A DNA stretch of 64,000 bases from Plecoglossus altivelis. Lineage: Eukaryota; Chordata; Actinopteri; Osmeriformes; Plecoglossidae. The stretch is from NCBI GenBank assembly GCA_036571765.1, contig BROE01000013.1:13438381-13502380 (forward strand), in the 5' to 3' direction. Within the stretch, counting starts at the first letter, position 1. Every line of letters starts with the position of its first letter. The position numbers and the translations under genes are program-made. Shown in pieces: positions 58,808 through 64,000 of this stretch. The notes under the pieces are model-generated. The model did no database searches. It worked only from the letters and a program-made list of their open reading frames with translations, and was not told the DNA's origin.

Positions 58808-59959
58808 GTAGGATACCGGACAGGCGGCCGTATGACTTGATGGATACACCCGCACACCCTGACTCACACACACACACACTCTAACACACACACACAATCT
58901 GTTAAACACACACACAGCTTCTCTAAGACTGCACGAAGATGCACACACACACCTTCACACATTCACAAACACACAGTTACCAGCCGGAATGCATCCAAGC
59001 TGTTTCCGTGTCCCTCCGTCTATGATGACGTGTTCGCCCCAAACATGTGCAGCTCGCACACTGCAGGAGGGCCTTTGTGGTGGATATCACGGGAGGAAAA
59101 AAGATGGCAGTTTCTCATCGCTGCCACCGCACATTTCATCGTGATGAGACTATTAACCCCATCAAGACCAAAGAGATGCTTCCGCTGCATATTGTGTTAG
59201 ACTGCAGATTTCTCAATGTATCAAGAGATGATCTGTCAAGATGGAGGTCCTGCGGAGAGAGGGTTTGGCGAAGAGGAAAGAGAGAGAGGGAGAAGGATAT
59301 AGAGATTATGGGGTGGAAAGAGCGAGGAGGGGAAATATTGGAGGCTGCTGGTGTGATTTGTGGAAAGAATGCTTTTCATCAGCACTCGTAGCAGCCCCGT
59401 GAGAAGCCATAGATCAGGATGGGATGTGAAGCGAGAGCAGAGAGTATGAGCGAGGGGCAGGGAAATACCGAGAAACAGAGGTAGGGTTGGGAGGGAGCAG
59501 TTATTATTAATGCTCTATTCTACGGTGTTACTCGGAAATAGAAGTTTTCACTTTTACTTCATTTTGTCGGCCACACTCTCTCTCTTCCCTCTCTCTGCCT
59601 CTCCCTATGTCTATTTCTCCCTCTCTATACCCTCTATTTTTCTTTCCCTCCCCACTCTCTCTTTTCCCCCTTCTCATCTCTCTGCATCCCTTGCCCTCCA
59701 TTCCTTCTCTCCCCTTATGTCTCTCTCTTTCTACATATACATATATTCGATCCTTCCTCCCTGTATGTACACTGTCTGTGTTTCATTCTCAACAATAGAA
59801 GCTTCTTTTGACTGTTTGGTGTTTCCATTCATACAGTGCCTCACAGGGCTTTGAAGAGGAGTATGTTGGATTAATTGATATAGATACCAGGACCTGTGCT
59901 CCTCTGGTTTCTGTGTAAAACAGGTCTCAGTAATGGAAGACTGTGGAGTACAGGAACAA

Positions 59960-59960
<1 letters not shown>

Positions 59961-60025
<65 letters not shown>

Positions 60026-60122
60026 TGTGTGTGTGTGTGTGACACAGAGACAGAGACAGAGAGAAACAGAGAGAGAGACAGAGAAAGACAAAGAGAGAGA
60101 GAGACAGAGAGAGACAAAGAGA

Positions 60123-60156
<34 letters not shown>
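59961..60156. repeat. Compound (GT)n-(GACA)n-(GA)n microsatellite
   Basis: A GT run to about 60,042 includes a GTGC segment. Imperfect GACAGAGA units and then GA follow. Confidence 0.96.
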
Positions 60157-60157
<1 letters not shown>

Positions 60158-61160
60158 GGGGGGGGAGGAAGAGCAATATCTGTTCTCAGGCCCTTTGTTG
60201 ATTTAGTTTGGCTTTTAAGGTATTTTACTGTAAAGTAGCCTATGTGTACGGATAAAACAGTAAAACAAATATTGTCAGTTATGCTAGCGTCTGCAATCTG
60301 CAAGGCCTTGGACTAGAGAGAATACTATTAAGTTCACACACCCATTGAAGGTAGTATAATGCACACGCAGAATAATACGGTTAACAAGATTAACTTCTAC
60401 ATTTGTCATCCAGCTGAGGAGCTAACCTGGAGCGTTAGCACAGAATGTGTCCCTGGCTTGGTGGATTTGAGCTGGGGCATGGTTCACCGTTTCTGCTCTT
60501 TTCTGGGATCAAGCAAGGAGATCTATCAGCGATCCTTCTCCAGTGGGTACCTACTCCCTGGCCCCCTTCACCCCCTGTAACCATGAATCCCCCCTCCCTC
60601 CGTCAACCCCTCTTCCCCCCTCTCTTTTCAACTTGTCCTCCCTTAAATCTCCTCCTCCACCACCACCCCAACCCCCTACACCCTATGCCCCCCCCCCCCC
60701 CCCCCCCGTAGAGTTTGAACAGGCGTCAGGAGGAAGTGGAGGAGACACGTTGACAGGAAAGGGGAGGACAAGGCAGATGAAAGGCCTGCAGAGAGACACA
60801 GTGAGACAGGGGGAGGAGAGTGTGTGTGTGTGTGTGTGTGTGTGGAGGGGGGGGGGTGTCCACCACCTGAGGGCCAGTACTCCCATCACCAAGCAGGTCT
60901 TCCTCCAGCTGGCTCTGGCTGCTTGCTTGGTTTAGCTGAGGATGTAGACAGAGGGGAGGGTCGGAGTCATTGTCTTAGTTTCCTAACTAACATTGTGGAG
61001 GTGAGGACAGTGAGAAGAACATTGCGCTGTGGGACTGCTGCTAAGTGCTTTCACTAATGGTTATAATTGCGTACTCAACGTTGGTGTGCCATTATGGTCT
61101 GTTTGTCTGGACTCCTCAGAGGCCTGCAGCTTGTAAGCAACCATTAAGCACTGTCCTCTC

Positions 61161-61250
61161 TGATTGGCTCACCTGCAGAGAGCCATTGTGTCGCAGCTTT
61201 TGATTGGCTCACCTAGGCGAGAGCTGTTGATCCTCTATCTCTATGATTGG
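61161..61250. repeat. Three ~41-bp spaced TGATTGGCT(C/T)AC motifs
   Basis: TGATTGGCTCACCT occurs at 61,161 and 61,201, with a variant TGATTGGCTTACAT at 61,244. Each is followed by a loosely similar GAG(A)GCxxTTG segment, consistent with an old tandem triplication. Each motif contains an inverted CCAAT box. Confidence 0.6.
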
Positions 61251-63255
61251 CTTACATGGAGTGAGGCATTGTTTCTTGAATCCCCTGTGAGACAAATGAG
61301 ACCAGTCTTTCATACAGAGAGCTGAACAGTCCTAGCTGTCGTTGGATAATATACTTCTTTTGCTGTTTCTGGTTTCTCTCTCTGCCTCGTTCTCTCTCCT
61401 CCTTCTCTCTCTTTTGTTCTCCTCTGTCTCTATTGAAGTCATCCATGGTTTTTTCACCCTCTGATATTGAATGTTTATGGGGGGTGTTGACGGGGGGGCT
61501 AGTGACAGCTGTTGTGTCATCCAGTCCCTGTCATTAGTACCACAGCAGAATGAGGGACGTCCCTGCTGTCTCTGTAACGCGGTCTGACAGGTGGGCTCAC
61601 TAATATTAGAGGACGTCCTGTCTGACAACTTATCTTCAAACAGATAACACCTCGTGCTTATACAAGCTCTGCCTTTGCCTTTTCCTTCAACAGCACCTGC
61701 ATCATTGCAAGTTGCTGCCAAGAGATATACATAGAACTGTGTGGAAGAAAAAAAAACATTCATAGATGTGTTTTCTTAAAATAAGTACGTATTCTTCCCT
61801 GCAGGACATGGTTATGAAAGGGGTCTCTCTCTCCAACACTGCAATGTCTTTGTTCCTTCTGCTAGTCCGACTATTGTGTTCTGTAACGTATGCTCAGCAG
61901 AACGGTTGTCCTTTTACCAAGCTAGATAGTCAGCCGCAGGTTCCACCTGAAAGAATCCTCCTTCCATCCCTTCCCTTCCCTGAGAGAAAGACTGTCCCAC
62001 TTTCCTGCTCGCTCTCCCGGGGGAGTCCTCCCCTGCCATCAAACTTCTCTCCTCAGTCTGTAGCCTCAGGGAACTCTGGGTATTGTAGTTCAGGCCCCAT
62101 GGGTGCCTGTTTAGATAAAGCTGACAATACAGAGCTGCACAAAGAGCAGTGGCAGTGGCAGTCCCCCAACACAGGAGGAACACCGCTATGCTATTGTGTG
62201 AGATTTCTTTTTCAGCTGTGGGGAGTTAAAACATTAAAACAGTAGGAGGTCCCCTGACACACAGACAGACATTTGTGTGCTTATGTGCGCGTGGGTATGT
62301 GTGCTTGTGTGTGGAAATGTCCTAAAAGAAAATCAACAATCCTTCTCCTCTGTCTCCCACTACCCACAGCTTACTTTAACTGGGCCCTGTCCGTGGTTAC
62401 ACAGTAGGATACTCCATATGTGATAGAAATAGGACATCTACTATTGTCACAGATGGTACATCGTAGTTACAGCAGCAATAGCTGCCGGCTGTACAGTTTT
62501 AAAGGTTAACGGTCAACTGTGTCCCCTGGCTTCCCACCACAGCCAGCGAGTCTATTGTGGGAGATCAGTGACTTCGCCTCTGTATACTTTCCAGAAGCCA
62601 CTCCTCAGTCTCATGATTTTTTTTATCATACAGTATTTTTATCCATGTTTCACACGTTCACACTCAGATACATGTTGACGTGACAGACGCATCACCGTAC
62701 AAAGGAGGTACCGCACGGCATCGCAGAACACTCTCGTATGTGAGGACACACTCCCTGGACGATTAGACGCATACAACTGCTGACATGTTCACAGTGTGTG
62801 TACAAACACCCACGGAGAAGCTGAGTGTGTGTGTTTGTCTTATGTACCGTATAGATGAGTCAGTAGTCGGTATATTGGTTGGTTTGAGAGATGAGATCAC
62901 ACACTGTCACTGCTAATGAAGTGGCACATCTGGTTGTATGTGTGAGTGCACATGAGAGAGGATCATTACATAGATGGAACACGTGTCTTAAGTCATGGAC
63001 ATGATTGACATATGATCTCTTAACACAAAGGAAATGGGATTATGACATTGGTGTGTCTTTTTTCCACTTCTCAATGCTCTCTATCTCTTTCTCACTCCCT
63101 CTTTGTCCCTCATTTTCTGTCTCCCCTCCCTCTCCTTCTCTCTCTCTACGCCCCTCTTTCTTTCACCTTCCCTCTCTTTCCTCTCTCTCCCTTCCTGATC
63201 CTTTCACTTTCCTCTCTAACCTCTCTCCCTCCCTCTCCCTCCCTCTCTCCCTCAG

Positions 63256-63533
63256 CTCCAGTTCGTCCTGCAGGTGAATGTGACCCAGGTCCATGTGGAT
63301 GAGTGTTCCAGTACCGACTGCCGAGCCAGCGGTGGCTGCTCCAACGTTTTGAGCGTCCGTGACACACCCACTGTGGTGGATTCTGGGACCATGAGTCTGG
63401 TTTCAGTGACAGTGGAGTCCTCGGCCGTCTGCAGCTGTGCCGGACGGGAACACGCCCACCAGCCCTGTACTTCATATCCCAGAAACCCTTGCTTCAATGG
63501 GGGAGTGTGTGTAGATACACAGAGTGGTTACAG
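63256..63533 (+). CDS. Cadherin exon 21, NC domain end and EGF-like start
   Basis: Acceptor CTCCCTCAG and donor GTACGC, phase 0 in and 2 out. It encodes LQFVLQVNVTQVHVDECSST, a cysteine-spaced region (CSSTDCRASGGCSNVLSV), then VESSAVCSCAGRE. After these it begins an EGF-like module, PCFNGGVCVDTQSGYR, with the usual C-x-N-G-G-x-C spacing. The rest of the EGF module must lie in the next exon, beyond the window. Confidence 0.94.
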
Positions 63534-64000
63534 GTACGCTGTGGGTGTGTGTTTATGTGTGTGCAGTAGTTATTGTATGGATGTATGTGTGTGGGTGGTA
63601 TGAAGGCTTTCAGACCATGAACTAAAGTGGGGATATGATGGAAGAAGGATCTAGAAAAAAGAGGTCAAACAATTGATTAGAGACACAACCAGTACAGGTG
63701 GAAAGCTGCTTTAGAATCAACAGGCAGTCACATGCGCCTGTGCATGAGTCGATGTTGAGGTTACTCTCCTGTAGGGTAGAGCTGACTGAAGAGATGGCTG
63801 GAGAGGCGAAGAGGTGAGTTGCCCATTGTCAGTGAGTGTTCAGTGGGTGGGGAGTTGTAGGCACAGCATTCAAGGTTGGAAGGATATTGTGAGTGTGTGC
63901 TTGTCAGTGTCAAAGCAGGGGCAATAAGTAAACTAATACTTCAGATCTCTGAAGTGTGATGAAACGCTTTGAAACTGTTTGCCCAGAAACAAGCAGCCAA
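63534..64000 (+). other. Start of the next intron
   Basis: Begins GTACGC after a codon split at its second base. It contains GTGTGTG patches and otherwise unique sequence. No further exon is visible before the window ends. Confidence 0.85.

Larger units (their letters stand above)
58808..63255 (+). other. Large intron with GT/GA repeat and pyrimidine tracts
   Basis: About 4.4 kb. It contains a GT-GA compound array, a C homopolymer (60,690-60,708), a GT run followed by a G homopolymer (60,820-60,856), three spaced ATTGG motifs (61,161-61,250) and a 159-codon open frame (61,766-62,245) of doubtful meaning. Confidence 0.75.
13192..63533 (+). other. Type III classical cadherin (Hz-cadherin / DN-cadherin-like), partial gene
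   Basis: Seen: 21 exons that splice into one frame of 1,800 complete codons with no stop or frameshift. Order: tail of one cadherin repeat, fourteen full repeats, a degenerate last repeat, an NC domain with several cysteines, and the start of an EGF-like domain. Repeats carry recognisable LDRE/DYE, A-x-D and DxND(N/H)xP motifs. Family knowledge: a long cadherin-repeat array followed by NC, EGF and laminin-G modules marks type III cadherins such as Drosophila CadN and chicken Hz-cadherin, which are calcium-dependent, catenin-linked adhesion proteins of neural tissue. FAT and protocadherins lack this NC domain. Both ends of the gene fall outside the window. The start codon, promoter, membrane span and cytoplasmic tail are therefore not visible. 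The exact orthologue name is inference. Confidence 0.93.

Noticed and set aside
59731..60303. 190-codon minus-strand frame
   Set aside because: Mostly Ser/Leu and His/Thr repeats from the GT/GA microsatellite.

Overview
The window is vertebrate nuclear DNA, most likely from a ray-finned fish. The evidence is short coding exons with GT/AG splice sites separated by kilobase introns, a very high load of CA/GT and CT/GA microsatellites and minisatellites, and fragments of two non-LTR retrotransposon types familiar from teleosts (Rex1-like and a restriction-endonuclease-type, Rex6/R4-like element). I cannot name the species.

One gene dominates. It lies on the + strand from 13,192 to at least 63,533. 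Twenty-one exons join in a single open frame of 1,800 complete codons, and every splice phase matches. The product is the middle of a large type III ('nonchordate-type') classical cadherin, related to Drosophila N-cadherin and to the vertebrate Hz-cadherin known from chicken retina. The exons encode the tail of one cadherin repeat, fourteen full repeats, a degenerate fifteenth, the cysteine-containing membrane-proximal (NC) domain, and the start of an EGF-like domain. The 5' exons (signal peptide and first repeats) and the 3' exons (further EGF and laminin-G modules, membrane span, catenin-binding tail) are not in the window.

Layout. 1-13,191 is non-coding, holding two related 15-bp minisatellites (3.1-3.7 kb and 4.4-4.8 kb), a 27-bp minisatellite (6.6-7.0 kb) and many dinucleotide runs. 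13.2-31.3 kb carries exons 1-7 in long introns. 33.6-49.1 kb carries exons 8-16. The intron at 38.2-41.6 kb holds a 296-base assembly gap and a nested pair of retrotransposon fragments. 50.4-52.0 kb is one 1,636-bp exon encoding more than four cadherin repeats. 53.5-63.5 kb carries the last repeat, the NC domain and the EGF start, plus a possible 60-bp cassette exon at 56.9 kb.

Points deserving a second look are the optional-looking 60-bp exon, a GC-AG intron, the unusual giant exon, a perfect 30-bp inverted repeat at 37.7 kb, the nested retrotransposons, an indel-rich duplicated block at 29.5-30.0 kb that may be an assembly artefact, and cadherin linkers lacking canonical calcium ligands. 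I found no second convincing protein gene, no CRISPR array and no prokaryotic system.
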